From Constrictibacter sp. MBR-5 (lineage in GTDB: Bacteria; Pseudomonadota; Alphaproteobacteria; JAJUGE01): DNA of 64,000 bases. The stretch covers positions 766,253 to 830,252 of the forward strand of contig NZ_JBEPTK010000001.1 in the NCBI RefSeq assembly GCF_040549485.1, written 5' to 3'. The notes under the pieces were generated by a model that saw nothing but the letters and a program-made list of their open reading frames with translations, had not been told where the DNA came from and searched no databases. Position 1 is the first letter of the stretch, and the number at the start of each line of letters is the position of its first letter. This document shows, piece by piece, positions 50,385 to 60,149 of the stretch. The position numbers were made by a program, and so were the translations under genes.

Positions 50385-52910
50385 ATGAACGGCCTTTCCG
50401 AGTTCGCCGCGGCCCTCCGCTTCGCCCGCCGCGAACTGCGCGGCGGCCTGTCCGGCTTCCGCATCTTCGTCGCCTGCCTGGCACTCGGCGTCGCCGCCAT
50501 TGCCGGCGTCAACTCGCTGTCCCAGGCGGTCGAGACGGCGCTGCGCAGCGACGCGCGCGAACTCGCCGGCGGCGACATCGTCGTGCGCACCACCTACAGC
50601 CCGGCGACCGACGACCAGCAGGCGTGGTTCGAAGCCGCCGGCAGTGTCGCGCAGTCGATCGAGATGCGCGCGATGGCCGTCACGCCGGAGCGCCAGACGC
50701 TGGTCGAGATGAAGGCGGTCGACGCCGCCTATCCGATCTACGGCGCCGTCGACCTCGAACCGGCCCAGGACCTGGACGCGGCCCTGGCCGAGCGGGACGG
50801 ACGGTGGGGGGCCGCCGGCGACCCGATCCTCCTGCAGCAGCTCGGCCTGGCGATCGGCGACACGATCCGCATCGGCGACCTGCGCTACGAGCTGCGTGCG
50901 ACGGTGACGCGCGAGCCGGATCGCGTCACCAGCCTGTTCAGCTTCGGCCCGCGCCTGATGGTGGCCGCCGCCAGCCTGCCCGCGACCGGCCTGATCCAGC
51001 CGGGCAGCCTCGTGCAGTGGCACTACCACCTGCGCCTGCCGCCGGGGGGCGACGCACAGGCGTTCGAACGGGCGACCGCGGAACGCTATCCGGAGGCGGC
51101 GTGGCGCGTCCGGCGGCACGACGAGGCCGCACCCGGCCTGCGCCGCATGCTCGACCGGCTGACGCTGTTCCTGACCCTGGTCGGCGTGACCGCCCTGATG
51201 GTCGGCGGCATCGGCGTGGCGAACGCGGTGCGCAGCTATCTGGGCGGCAAGACGGCGACCATCGCGACGCTGAAATGCATCGGGGCGCCGGGCCGCGTCG
51301 TGTTCCTCACCTATTTCGCCCAGGTCATGGCCCTGGCCCTGGTCGGCATCGTCGCAGGCATCATCCTCGGCGCGCTGATGCCGATCGCCGCTTCCGGCAT
51401 CCTGGCGCGACTGCTGCCGGTGGCACCGGAGGCCGGTATCTATCCCGGCGCGCTCGCCCTGGCGGCGCTGTTCGGCCTGCTCACCGCGATCGTGTTCTCG
51501 CTGTTGCCGTTGGCGCGCGCCCAGGCGCTTCCCCCGGCCACCCTGTTCCGCGACCTCGTGGCGCAGGCGGGCGGCTGGCCGCGCTGGCCGGCGCTGCTGG
51601 CGACGGGCGCCGCCGCCCTGCTGCTCGGCGGCCTGGTGATCGGCACCGCCCCGGATGCGCGCTTCGCCGCCTGGTTCGTCGGCGGGGCCGTGAGCTCCCT
51701 CCTGCTCTTCCTCGCTACGGCGATGCTGGTGGTCCGGGCGACCGCGGCGGCCCCCCGCTCACGCATCCAGGCCATCCGCCTCGCCGTTTCCAACCTGTCG
51801 CGCCCGGGGGCGGCGACCACCAGCGTGATCCTGTCCCTGGGCTTCGGCGTGACCGTGCTGGCGGCGGTGGCACTGATCCAGAGCAACCTCTCCGGCGAGG
51901 TCCGCCAACGCCTCCCCACCAGCGCGCCCAGCTATTTCTTCATCGACATCCAGCCGGCCCAGTCCGACGCGTTCGTCGAGGTGGCGCGCGGCGTCCCCGG
52001 CGTCTCCGACATCGAGCGGATGCCACATCTGCGCGGGCGGATCACGCGGCTGAACGGCGTGCCCGTCGACCAGGCGGAGATCGCGCCGGAATCCCGCTGG
52101 GCGGTCCAGAACGAGCGCGGCCTGACCTATTCCACCACGCCGCCGGACGGCACGCGCATCGTCGCGGGCGAATGGTGGCCCGCCGACTATAGCGGCCCTC
52201 TCGCGGTCTCGCTCGATGCCGGCCTGGCCCGCGGCTTCGGCCTGACGGTCGGCGACACGATGTCCTTCAACATCCTCGGGCGCGAACTGGAGGCGCGGAT
52301 CGCGAACCTGCGCGAGATCGAGTGGACCGACGTGCAGCTGCAGTTCGCGGTGATCTTCGCGCCGGGCCTGCTGGAAAGCGCGCCGCATACGCTGATCGCG
52401 ACGGTCCGCACCACGCCGGAGGCCGAGGGCCCGCTGGTGCGCGCGGTCACCGACAACTTCGCCAACGTCTCGGCGATCCGCGTGCGCGACGCCCTGGAAG
52501 CGGTCGGCAACGTCCTCGACCAGATCGGCGTCGCCGTGCGGTCGACGGCCGGCATCACGCTCCTGGCCGGCGGGCTGGTGCTGGCGGGCGCCGTCGCGGC
52601 GGGACAGCGGCGCCGGATCTACGAGGCGGTCGTGCTGAAGGTACTCGGCGCGACGCGCGGCGACATCCTGCGCGCCTGGGCGGCCGAGTTCCTGCTGCTG
52701 GGTGTCGTCACCGGTGCGATCGGCGCGGCACTGGGCGCCCTCACCGCCTGGGTCGTCGTCACCGAGGTGATGGGGCTCCCCTGGAGCTTCGCCCCCTCCG
52801 CGCTCGCCGGCAGCGTCCTCGGCTGCATCGCGATGACGCTGGTCCTCGGCTTCGTCGGCGTCTGGCGGGCCCTCGGGCAGAAGGCCGCCCCGCTGCTGCG
52901 CAACCCCTGA
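50385..52910 (+). CDS. ybbP: FtsX-family ABC transporter permease, YbbP-like
   Basis: An 841-residue permease with ten predicted membrane segments and two large periplasmic domains, the YbbP arrangement. The first helix is at about residues 23-43, three helices lie between 260 and 375, further helices cluster around 400-505, and the last three follow residue 720. The RRLTLFLTLVGVTALMVGGIGVANAV-like stretch is the FtsX core. With YbbA it forms an export or lipid-handling complex whose substrate is not settled. Confidence 0.92.
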   Translation: MNGLSEFAAALRFARRELRGGLSGFRIFVACLALGVAAIAGVNSLSQAVETALRSDARELAGGDIVVRTTYSPATDDQQAWFEAAGSVAQSIEMRAMAVTPERQTLVEMKAVDAAYPIYGAVDLEPAQDLDAALAERDGRWGAAGDPILLQQLGLAIGDTIRIGDLRYELRATVTREPDRVTSLFSFGPRLMVAAASLPATGLIQPGSLVQWHYHLRLPPGGDAQAFERATAERYPEAAWRVRRHDEAAPGLRRMLDRLTLFLTLVGVTALMVGGIGVANAVRSYLGGKTATIATLKCIGAPGRVVFLTYFAQVMALALVGIVAGIILGALMPIAASGILARLLPVAPEAGIYPGALALAALFGLLTAIVFSLLPLARAQALPPATLFRDLVAQAGGWPRWPALLATGAAALLLGGLVIGTAPDARFAAWFVGGAVSSLLLFLATAMLVVRATAAAPRSRIQAIRLAVSNLSRPGAATTSVILSLGFGVTVLAAVALIQSNLSGEVRQRLPTSAPSYFFIDIQPAQSDAFVEVARGVPGVSDIERMPHLRGRITRLNGVPVDQAEIAPESRWAVQNERGLTYSTTPPDGTRIVAGEWWPADYSGPLAVSLDAGLARGFGLTVGDTMSFNILGRELEARIANLREIEWTDVQLQFAVIFAPGLLESAPHTLIATVRTTPEAEGPLVRAVTDNFANVSAIRVRDALEAVGNVLDQIGVAVRSTAGITLLAGGLVLAGAVAAGQRRRIYEAVVLKVLGATRGDILRAWAAEFLLLGVVTGAIGAALGALTAWVVVTEVMGLPWSFAPSALAGSVLGCIAMTLVLGFVGVWRALGQKAAPLLRNP

Positions 52911-52997
52911 CGTCGGTACCGGCGGCGACTGCGCTTGGATTCGAGTGCCCCGACCGCTAAATGTGCGGTCCACTCAACCGCAGTCGAGCGTGCAGTT

Positions 52998-54947
52998 ATG
53001 CAAGCCCCGGACTCCCAGGCCGAAATCGCCCTCACCCTGCCCGACGGAAGCGTGCGCCGCTTCCCGGCGGGGACTACGGGCACGACGGTCGCGGAGTCGA
53101 TCGGCAAGCGGTTGGCGCGCGACGCCGTGGCCGTGCGCATCGACGGCGACCTGCGCGACCTGTACCTGCCTATCGAGCGTGACGCCGCCATCGCCATCGT
53201 GACCCGCGAGAGCGAGGACGGGCTCGGCCTCGTCCGCCACGACGCGGCGCACGTCATGGCGGAGGCGGTGCAGGACCTCTATCCCGGCACCCAGGTCACC
53301 ATCGGCCCGGTCATCGACAACGGCTTCTACTACGACTTCGCCCGCGACGAGCCGTTCACGCCCGACGACCTGGAGAAGATCGAGGCGCGGATGCACGAGA
53401 TCGTCGACCGCGACAAGCCGCTGGTCCGCGAGGTCTGGTCGCGCGACGATGCGATCCGCCATTTCGCCGACGCCGGCGAGAAGTACAAGGTCGAGCTGAT
53501 CGAAACCCTGCCGCCGGGCGAGGACATCTCGATCTATCGCCAGGGCGACTGGCTCGACCTCTGCCGCGGCCCGCACAGCCCCTCGGTCGGCCGCGTCGGC
53601 CACGCCTTCAAGCTGATGAAGCTGGCCGGAGCCTACTGGCGCGGCGATTCGCGCAACGCCATGCTGCAGCGGATCTACGGCACGGCCTGGCTGAACGAGA
53701 AGGACCTGAAGGCGCATCTCGAACGGCTCGCCGAGGCCGAGCGGCGCGACCATCGCCGCATCGGCCGCGAGATGAACCTCTTCCACGTGCAGGAGGAGTC
53801 GCCCGGCGCCGTCTTCTGGCACCCGAAGGGCTGGAACCTGTTCCGGACGATCGAGCGCTACATGCGCGACCGGCTGGAGAACGGCGGCTATGTGGAGATC
53901 AAGACGCCGCAGCTGATGGACCGCTCGCTCTGGGAAGCCTCGGGCCACTGGGACAAGTTCCGCGAGCACATGTTCACCAGCCAGACCGAGGACGAGCGGA
54001 TCTTCGCGCTGAAGCCGATGAACTGCCCCGGCCACGTCCAGATCTTCAAGCAGGGCCTGAAGAGCTATCGCGACCTGCCGCTGCGGCTGGCCGAGTTCGG
54101 CGCGTGCCATCGCAACGAACCGTCCGGTGCGCTGCACGGCATCATGCGGGTGCGCGCCTTCACCCAGGACGACGCCCACATCTTCTGCACCGAGGACCAG
54201 ATCACGGCGGAGACGGAGACCTTCTGCGCCCTGCTGCAGTCGGTCTATCGCGACTTCGGCTTCGAGGAACTCACCGTCAAGTTCTCCGACCGCCCCGAGG
54301 TCCGCGCCGGCACCGACGAGACCTGGGACAAGGCCGAGGGTGCCTTGAAGGACGCCGTCGAGGCGGCCGGCCTGCCCTATACGCTGAACCCCGGCGAAGG
54401 CGCCTTCTATGGGCCGAAGCTGGAATTCGTGCTGCGCGACGCGATCGGCCGCGACTGGCAGTGCGGCACCCTGCAGGTCGATTTCGTCCTGCCGGACCGG
54501 CTCGGCGCCACCTATGTCGGCGAGGACGGCGAAAAGCACCGGCCGGTCATGCTGCACCGCGCGATCCTGGGATCGTTCGAGCGGTTCATCGGCGTGCTGA
54601 TCGAGAACTATGCCGGCCGTTTCCCGCTCTGGCTGGCGCCGACCCAGGTGGTGGTCGCGACCATCACCCAGGAGGCCGACGCGTATGCCGAGGAGGTCGT
54701 GAAGGCGCTGAGGGCCGCCGGCCTGCGCGTCGAGGCCGATCTGCGCAACGAAAAGATCGGCTACAAGCTGCGCGAGCACATCGTGGCGAAGACGCCGATC
54801 GCCATCGTGCTCGGCAAGCGCGAGGCCGAACAGGGCATGGTGGTGGTGCGCCGCCTGCCCGGTCAGGTGCAGGAAACACTTGCGCTCGCGCAAGCCGTGG
54901 ATACCTTAAAGAAGGAGGCGTCCGCCCCCGCCACAGAATCGCCCTGA
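52998..54947 (+). CDS. thrS: Threonyl-tRNA synthetase
   Basis: A 649-residue class II synthetase, normal length. Domain order: TGS (1-65), editing domain (about 70-230, with [10 protein letters not shown] and the CRGPH motif), catalytic core (about 250-540) with NCPGHVQIF and [14 protein letters not shown], then the anticodon-binding domain (from about 550). It charges tRNA-Thr in the cytoplasm. The ATG at 52998 gives the usual N-terminus; the frame extends 21 codons upstream without support. infC follows 64 bases later, as in many bacteria. Confidence 0.95.
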   Translation: MQAPDSQAEIALTLPDGSVRRFPAGTTGTTVAESIGKRLARDAVAVRIDGDLRDLYLPIERDAAIAIVTRESEDGLGLVRHDAAHVMAEAVQDLYPGTQVTIGPVIDNGFYYDFARDEPFTPDDLEKIEARMHEIVDRDKPLVREVWSRDDAIRHFADAGEKYKVELIETLPPGEDISIYRQGDWLDLCRGPHSPSVGRVGHAFKLMKLAGAYWRGDSRNAMLQRIYGTAWLNEKDLKAHLERLAEAERRDHRRIGREMNLFHVQEESPGAVFWHPKGWNLFRTIERYMRDRLENGGYVEIKTPQLMDRSLWEASGHWDKFREHMFTSQTEDERIFALKPMNCPGHVQIFKQGLKSYRDLPLRLAEFGACHRNEPSGALHGIMRVRAFTQDDAHIFCTEDQITAETETFCALLQSVYRDFGFEELTVKFSDRPEVRAGTDETWDKAEGALKDAVEAAGLPYTLNPGEGAFYGPKLEFVLRDAIGRDWQCGTLQVDFVLPDRLGATYVGEDGEKHRPVMLHRAILGSFERFIGVLIENYAGRFPLWLAPTQVVVATITQEADAYAEEVVKALRAAGLRVEADLRNEKIGYKLREHIVAKTPIAIVLGKREAEQGMVVVRRLPGQVQETLALAQAVDTLKKEASAPATESP

Positions 54948-55000
54948 TGCTGTGCCGGGAAAAGCGCTCCCGGACGGCCGGAAGCGCGGACGCAAACGAC

Positions 55001-55014
55001 GGAGGTTGTAAATA
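55001..55014 (+). promoter_or_regulatory. Ribosome site and ATA start codon of infC
   Basis: GGAGG at 55001-55005 lies 6 bases before an ATA at 55012. An in-frame TAA at 55009-55011 blocks any earlier start, and the next standard codon in frame is GTG at 55060, which would delete conserved residues. A rare start codon is a known feature of infC, where IF-3 discriminates against it to regulate its own synthesis. Confidence 0.75.
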
Positions 55015-55548
55015 GCACGCGGACCATTCAACACGCCGCCGACCAAGGACGGGCCGCGCGTGAACGAGGAGATCGATGCGCGCAACGTGCGTCTCGTCGG
55101 CGTAGACGGAGAGCAGATCGGCGTCGTGAGCCGATTGGACGCCCTACGTGCGGCTGCGGATGCCGGGCTCGACCTCGTCGAGGTCGCGGCGAACGCCGAT
55201 CCGCCGGTCTGCAAGATCCTCGATTTCGGTCGCTTCAAATATGAAGCGCAGAAAAAAAAGAACGAGGCTCGGAAGAAGCAGAAGGTCATCGAGGTCAAAG
55301 AGATCAAGATGCGCCCCGGCATCGACAGCCACGACTACGACATCAAGATGCGCAACGTCCGCCGCTTCCTCGAGGAAGGCGACAAGGTGAAGCTCACTTT
55401 GCGCTTCCGCGGTCGCGAGATGGTGCATCAGGATCTCGGCGTGAACCTGCTGGAGCGGGTGCGCGAGGAGTTGGGCGAACTCGCCAAGGTGGAGTCGTTC
55501 CCGCGCCTCGAAGGCCGCCAGATGGTCATGGTCATGGCCCCGCGGTAA
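55012..55548 (+). CDS. infC: Translation initiation factor IF-3
   Basis: A protein of 178 residues if read from ATA at 55012, matching the family length. The N-domain contains [24 protein letters not shown], and the linker is Lys-rich ([18 protein letters not shown]). The C-domain has [18 protein letters not shown] and [13 protein letters not shown]-3 binds the 30S subunit and checks start codons. Starting at the GTG at 55060 would lose the conserved segment before NEEI. It follows thrS; rpmI and rplT, which follow infC in many bacteria, are absent here, and a terminator comes next. Confidence 0.93.
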   Translation: MARGPFNTPPTKDGPRVNEEIDARNVRLVGVDGEQIGVVSRLDALRAAADAGLDLVEVAANADPPVCKILDFGRFKYEAQKKKNEARKKQKVIEVKEIKMRPGIDSHDYDIKMRNVRRFLEEGDKVKLTLRFRGREMVHQDLGVNLLERVREELGELAKVESFPRLEGRQMVMVMAPR

Positions 55549-55604
55549 TCGCGTCTCAGCGTCGTCGCGAGGCGACGCGACCGAGGAATATCGTTCGAGA
55601 AAGG

Positions 55605-55631
55605 ACGGGGCCGGCGTTCGGCCCCGTTTTT
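55605..55631 (+). terminator. Intrinsic terminator after infC
   Basis: ACGGGGCC (55605-55612) pairs perfectly with GGCCCCGT (55620-55627), with a 7-base loop and a run of five T (55627-55631). A second small hairpin (CGTCGC/GCGACG) lies just upstream. This closes the thrS-infC transcript. Confidence 0.93.
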
Positions 55632-55657
55632 CGTTGCGGGCGGCAGGCTGCCGCCTG

Positions 55658-56080
55658 TCAGCCGCGGCTGCGCTGGCGGAAGCCCTCGATCAGCCGGTGA
55701 GCGACGCTCCCCGCCGTCGCGGAACCCGCGATGAAGACCGGCCTGCGCAGATTGAGGAAGTGCTCCGCCAGCTCGGCCGGCGGCGCCCCGTCGCAGCGCC
55801 GGAAGCCCATGGACCAGTCGGGAAACTGACGTGCGGCGATCGGGTAGCGGGCGATGACGACGAAGTCGCGGTGGCGCCTGTCGTCGGCGATGCGCGACAT
55901 CAGGGGGTCGAGCGAGTCGGCTTCGCCCTCCAGCGCCTGGATGAAGCTTCCGTCCATGTGCACGAGCATGCCGGTGACGCCTATGCGCGCATTCTTCCGC
56001 CGGCTGGAGACGAGGATCTCGTCGAGTTCCGCTGCGGACAGACGGCTCGCGGCGTTGCTGATGTAGATGATCGAGATCAC
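55658..56080 (-). CDS. BLUF domain blue-light sensor
   Basis: A 140-residue short BLUF protein that should bind FAD non-covalently. Key residues fall at the same spacing as in AppA: Y6 (IIYISNA), N30 (RKN), Q48 (SFIQ), W89 and M91 (DWSMGF). The hydrogen-bond switch is therefore intact. A C-terminal helical region of about 40 residues follows, as in PixD-like single-domain sensors, which signal through partners. No effector domain is fused. GTG at 56080 is the best start. It is convergent with infC. Confidence 0.92.
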   Translation of the reverse strand: MISIIYISNAASRLSAAELDEILVSSRRKNARIGVTGMLVHMDGSFIQALEGEADSLDPLMSRIADDRRHRDFVVIARYPIAARQFPDWSMGFRRCDGAPPAELAEHFLNLRRPVFIAGSATAGSVAHRLIEGFRQRSRG

Positions 56081-56249
56081 GCTCCGCCCCCACCCCAATC
56101 TGGCCCGATTCCGCTACCATATCTGTTGCCGAAGTCTATCACGGCGGCGCTGAGGGCGACGCGCCCCGGGGGCGCGCCGCCTGCGATGCGGGCTTGACCT
56201 CGACGCGGGCACGACCGCAGCTTGAGCGCACCACACCATGGAGTGCCCG

Positions 56250-56951
56250 ATGAGTCTCGACCCGAAGATCGTGGAAACCCTGTCGGCGGTCTCGACCGCG
56301 ACGATCACCACGCTGCTGCTGAAGAAGGGGCTGCGCAACGTCTGGATGCGCGGCACGCGCCCGTTGCAGCCCGGCCAGCCGCGGCTCGTCGGCCGCGCCT
56401 TCACCCTGCGCTTCGTCCCGGCGCGCGAGGATCTGGCGACCCCGGAATCCTGGTCCTCGCCGAAGTCGACGCGCGCCGCCATCGAGGCGATGCCGGAAGG
56501 CTGCATCGCCGTCGCCGACGCCATGGGGGTCACCGACGCGGGGATCTTCGGCGACATCCTCTGCGCGCGCATGGTGAAGCGCGGCGTCTCGGCGCTGATC
56601 ACCGACGGCGTCGTGCGCGACCTCGCCGGCGTGCGCGGCACGGGCCTGCCGGTCTGGTGCCAGGGCGGCGCGGCACCGCCGTCGGTCGCCGGCCTGACCT
56701 TCGTGAATTGGCAGGAGCCGATCGCCTGCGGCGGCGTCGCGGTCTTCCCGGACGACGTCATCGTCGTCGACGACGACGGGGCCGTGCTGATCCCGGCCGC
56801 GCTGCTCGACGAAGTCGTCGCGGCGGCGCCCGAGCAGGAGAACCTGGAAAACTGGATCATGGGCGAGGTCGACAAGGGCGCGGCACTGCCCGGCCTCTAT
56901 CCGCCGAACGCCGAGAACAAGGCCCGCTACGAAGCATCCAAGAAGAGGTGA
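56250..56951 (+). CDS. RraA/HMG aldolase family protein 1
   Basis: A 233-residue protein of the RraA/4-hydroxy-4-methyl-2-oxoglutarate aldolase family. The catalytic segment ITDGVVRD gives R123-D124, and D102 (FGDIL) is the other expected metal-site acid. It is therefore a plausible divalent-metal aldolase or oxaloacetate decarboxylase rather than an RNase E inhibitor. The ATG at 56250 has GGAG 6 bases upstream; an ATG at 56238 also exists. It is located just before TRAP operon 2. The substrate is probably a 2-oxo acid. Confidence 0.87.
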   Translation: MSLDPKIVETLSAVSTATITTLLLKKGLRNVWMRGTRPLQPGQPRLVGRAFTLRFVPAREDLATPESWSSPKSTRAAIEAMPEGCIAVADAMGVTDAGIFGDILCARMVKRGVSALITDGVVRDLAGVRGTGLPVWCQGGAAPPSVAGLTFVNWQEPIACGGVAVFPDDVIVVDDDGAVLIPAALLDEVVAAAPEQENLENWIMGEVDKGAALPGLYPPNAENKARYEASKKR

Positions 56952-57081
56952 CCGCCATGCGGCCGCCCGGACAGAAATCGCCGCGGCGGCCGCATCGAAA
57001 TCATTGTGCTTCGTCTTCCTCCCCTTCAAGATCGCGGTAACCGGCCGTCAATGAGCCGGATGAATCTTGGGGAGGTAAGAG

Positions 57082-58137
57082 ATGGGATATCGTAAGGGCT
57101 TTCTGCGCCTGCTCGCGGGCGCTGCATGCGCCGTCGCACTGTCGGTCGGGGCCGGCGGCGCGGCGGACGCCAAGACCAGGATGAAGCTGCAGACGGCGTT
57201 CAACCCGACGCTGTCGGTCATCGGCGAAGCCAGCAAGAACCTCTCGGACAATATCGGCAAGATCTCCAACGGCGAGATCGAGGTCCGCTACTACGAGGCG
57301 GGCAAGCTGGTGCCGACCTTCGAGATGTTCGACGCGGTGAAGTCGGGCAACCTCGACGCCTCCTACGGCTGGCCCGGCTACATCATGGGCAAGATCCCCG
57401 CCCTGACCATGTTCGCCGCGGTGCCCTTCGGGCCGACCGTCCCCGAATTCATGGCCTGGATGCAGGAAGGCGACGGCGGCAAGCTCTTCCAGGAGGTCTA
57501 CGAGAAGCACGGCATCCACGCGATGCTCTGCGGCATGATCGGCCCCGAAGCCTCGGGCTGGTTCCGCAACGAGATCAAGTCGGTCCAGGACCTGAACGGC
57601 CTGAAGATCCGCTATGCCGGCCTCGCCGGCGAGGTGATGCGCAAGCTCGGCGCCTCGGTCACCCTGCTGGCCGCGGGCGAGATCTTCCCGAACCTCGAAA
57701 AGGGTGTCATCGACGGAACCGAATTCTCGATGCCGTCGATCGACAAGGCGCTCGGCTTCCAGAAGATCGCCAAGAACTACTACTTCCCGGGCTGGCACCA
57801 GCCGGCGTCGACCGCCGAGCTGATCATCAACAAGAAGTTCTGGGACGCCCTGCCCAAGCACAACCAGTACCAGATCGAGGTCGCCTGCAAGGCGAACATC
57901 GCCTGGGAGACGGCGCGCGGCGACGGCGAGCAGGCGAAGGCGCTGGACGACCTGCGGGCCGAGGGCGTGAACCTGCGGATGTGGCCCGACGACGTCATGA
58001 AGGCCTTCCGCGAGAAGACCGACGAGGTGATGGCCGAGCAGGCGGCCGCCGACGCGGACTTCAAGCGCGTCTACGAGAACCAGAAGGCCTACATCGCGAA
58101 GGTGCGGGGCTGGAACGACATGGGGATTCCCAAGTAA
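57082..58137 (+). CDS. TRAP transporter substrate-binding protein, DctP family (operon 2)
   Basis: A 351-residue periplasmic receptor with a signal peptide ending near residue 30 (GAADA then KTRMK). The segment WFRNEIKSVQDLNGLKIRYAGLAGEVMRKLGAS resembles the TakP/keto-acid-type branch, and PNLEKGVIDGTEFSMP lies in the ligand pocket region. A 2-oxo or hydroxy acid ligand is inferred. A GGGGAGG site precedes the ATG. It leads the operon with DctQ and DctM and is flanked by RraA-like genes that could use its ligand. Confidence 0.88.
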   Translation: MGYRKGFLRLLAGAACAVALSVGAGGAADAKTRMKLQTAFNPTLSVIGEASKNLSDNIGKISNGEIEVRYYEAGKLVPTFEMFDAVKSGNLDASYGWPGYIMGKIPALTMFAAVPFGPTVPEFMAWMQEGDGGKLFQEVYEKHGIHAMLCGMIGPEASGWFRNEIKSVQDLNGLKIRYAGLAGEVMRKLGASVTLLAAGEIFPNLEKGVIDGTEFSMPSIDKALGFQKIAKNYYFPGWHQPASTAELIINKKFWDALPKHNQYQIEVACKANIAWETARGDGEQAKALDDLRAEGVNLRMWPDDVMKAFREKTDEVMAEQAAADADFKRVYENQKAYIAKVRGWNDMGIPK

Positions 58138-58166
58138 CGGCCGGCTGATCGGAGCGGTACCCACCG

Positions 58167-58700
58167 ATGAATCCGTCCGTACTGGACCGCTTCACCCGGG
58201 GCGTTGACGCGTTCAACACCCGGGTGGGGAAGGCGGCTTCCTGGATCTATCCGTTGCTGATGATCGTCATCGTCTTCAACGTGACCCTTCGCTACGTCTT
58301 CGGGATCGGCTCGATCGAGCTGGAAGAGGTGCAGTGGCACCTCTACTCCGCGGCGTTCCTCCTGGCGTTCGCCTACACCTATGTCGACGACGCGCACGTG
58401 CGCGTCGACGTCGTCTATGCCGGGCTTTCGGAGCGGAAGAAGGCCTGGATCGACCTCTTCGGCTGCCTGTTCCTGCTACTGCCTTTCGCCGGCTTCCTGC
58501 TCTACTTCTCGGTCCCGTATTTCTTCGAATCGTGGGCGCTGGGCGAGCGCTCCGACATGCCGAGCGGCCTGCCCGCGCGGTACGTCATCAAGGGAATCCT
58601 GTGCATCGGCCTGCTGCTGCTGTGCCTGCAGGGCGTGTCGGTTGCGATCCAGAAGGCCCTGTTCCTTGCCGGCTACCGGCGGCCGGAGGTACGGCGATGA
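58167..58700 (+). CDS. TRAP transporter small permease, DctQ family (operon 2)
   Basis: A 177-residue membrane protein with four predicted helices. It begins MNPSVLDRFTRGVD. The characteristic DctQ core is SIELEEVQWHLYSAAFLLAFAYTYVDDAHVRVDVVY. It stabilises the DctM subunit. The start is 29 bases after the receptor gene, and its stop overlaps the dctM ATG (ATGA), so the two permease subunits are translationally coupled. Confidence 0.9.
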   Translation: MNPSVLDRFTRGVDAFNTRVGKAASWIYPLLMIVIVFNVTLRYVFGIGSIELEEVQWHLYSAAFLLAFAYTYVDDAHVRVDVVYAGLSERKKAWIDLFGCLFLLLPFAGFLLYFSVPYFFESWALGERSDMPSGLPARYVIKGILCIGLLLLCLQGVSVAIQKALFLAGYRRPEVRR

Positions 58701-60070
58701 CCGAGTTCGACACGAACCTTCTCTTCGTCGTGCTGATGTTCGCGACGTTCATCGCCCTGCTCTTCACGGGCTATCCGCTGGCCTTCGTCCTCGGCGGCGT
58801 GGCGGTGATCTTCGCGGTAACCGGCGAGATCCTGAACACCTATTTCGACGTCTGGGTCGACGCGGATCTCGGCTATCTGCATTTCGCGGTGAACCGGATC
58901 TTCGGCGTGATGAGCAGTTACGGGCTGGTACCCGTACCGATGTTCATCTTCATGGGACTCATGCTCGACAAGAGCGGCATCGCCAACGAACTCCTCCGCT
59001 CGCTGCAGATGCTGATGCGCAGCGTACCGGGCGGACTCGCACTGGCGGTGACGATCATCGGCACCGTGCTGGCCGCCTCCACCGGCATCATCGGCGCCTC
59101 GGTCGTCCTGCTCACGACGCTCGCCCTGCCGACCATGCTGAAGGACCGGTACCAGCCGGAGCTGGCCGTCGGGACCATCGCGGCCTCGGGCTGCCTCGGC
59201 ATCCTGATCCCGCCGTCGATCATGCTGATCCTGATGGCCGACCAGATGAACCTGTCGGTCGGCGACCTGTTCATGGGCGCGGTCTTCCCCGGACTCATCC
59301 TGTCCGGTCTCTATTTCCTCTACATCGCCACGATCGCCTTCCTGAAGCCCAGCCTGGCACCGCCGCTCGCACTCGCGCCGGGCGAGGAAGAGGTCGCCAC
59401 CAGCGAGATGCTGATCGCCGTGGCGAGAGCGATGATCGCACCGAGCCTCCTCATCCTGGCCGTGCTCGGATCGATCTTCTTCGGCATCGCCTCGCCGACC
59501 GAGGCGGCCGGCGTGGGTGCGATGGGCGCCACCCTGCTGGCGCTCGTCAACCGCAAGCTCGACCTGCCGACGCTGAAGGAGGTGATGTACAGCAGCGCGA
59601 AGACGACCTCCTTCATCTTCGCGGCCTTCGCCGGCGCCACCACCTTCGCCGTCGTGCTCCGCGGCGTCGGCGGCGACCAGGTGATCGAGGAAGGCCTGCT
59701 CTCGCTGCCCTTCGGGCCGGCGGGCGTACTCGCGGTCATGCTCCTCGTCGTCTTCCTGCTCGGCTTCATCCTCGACTGGGTGGAAATCACGCTGATCGTG
59801 CTGCCGCTGTTCGCCCCCGTGGTGCCGCAGCTCGGCTTCGATCCGGTGTGGTTCACCATCCTGGTGGCGGTCTGCCTGCAGACCTCGTTCCTGACGCCGC
59901 CGGTCGGCTTCGCCCTCTTCTACCTGAAGTCGGTGGCACCGCCGCAGATCACGGTGATGCATCTCTATCGCGGGATCGTGCCCTTCGTGATCCTTCAGGT
60001 CGTCGGGCTGCTGCTGGTGGTCGTCTTCCCGCATCTCGCGACCTGGCTTCCGAGCATCGCCTATCGCTAG
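58697..60070 (+). CDS. TRAP transporter large permease, DctM family (operon 2)
   Basis: A 457-residue transport subunit with about 12 helices. Characteristic segments are VPVPMFIFMGLMLDKSGIA, GCLGILIPPSIMLILMADQM, GSIFFGIASPTEAAGVGA and SFLTPPVGFALFYLKSV. It moves the ligand together with Na+. It overlaps dctQ by 4 bases. A strong hairpin and two RraA-like genes follow on the same strand. Only about a third of the residues seem shared with operon 1 DctM by eye, so the substrates probably differ. Confidence 0.92.
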   Translation: MTEFDTNLLFVVLMFATFIALLFTGYPLAFVLGGVAVIFAVTGEILNTYFDVWVDADLGYLHFAVNRIFGVMSSYGLVPVPMFIFMGLMLDKSGIANELLRSLQMLMRSVPGGLALAVTIIGTVLAASTGIIGASVVLLTTLALPTMLKDRYQPELAVGTIAASGCLGILIPPSIMLILMADQMNLSVGDLFMGAVFPGLILSGLYFLYIATIAFLKPSLAPPLALAPGEEEVATSEMLIAVARAMIAPSLLILAVLGSIFFGIASPTEAAGVGAMGATLLALVNRKLDLPTLKEVMYSSAKTTSFIFAAFAGATTFAVVLRGVGGDQVIEEGLLSLPFGPAGVLAVMLLVVFLLGFILDWVEITLIVLPLFAPVVPQLGFDPVWFTILVAVCLQTSFLTPPVGFALFYLKSVAPPQITVMHLYRGIVPFVILQVVGLLLVVVFPHLATWLPSIAYR

Positions 60071-60103
60071 ACGGTCCTGTAGTCTCTCGTCACGTCAACC
60101 ACC

Positions 60104-60127
60104 GCCGGTGCGGGCAACCGCACCGGC
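60104..60127 (+). terminator. Perfect 10-bp hairpin after dctM of operon 2
   Basis: GCCGGTGCGG (60104-60113) pairs perfectly with 60118-60127 around the tetraloop GCAA. There is no T-run. It may separate expression of the transporter from the two RraA-like genes, or protect the mRNA. Confidence 0.7.
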
Positions 60128-60149
60128 TCTTGCCGTCCGGAGGAAACCA

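Noticed and set aside
55060..55548. infC starting at GTG 55060
   Set aside because: It would remove conserved IF-3 residues and lacks a spaced ribosome site; ATA at 55012 fits better.
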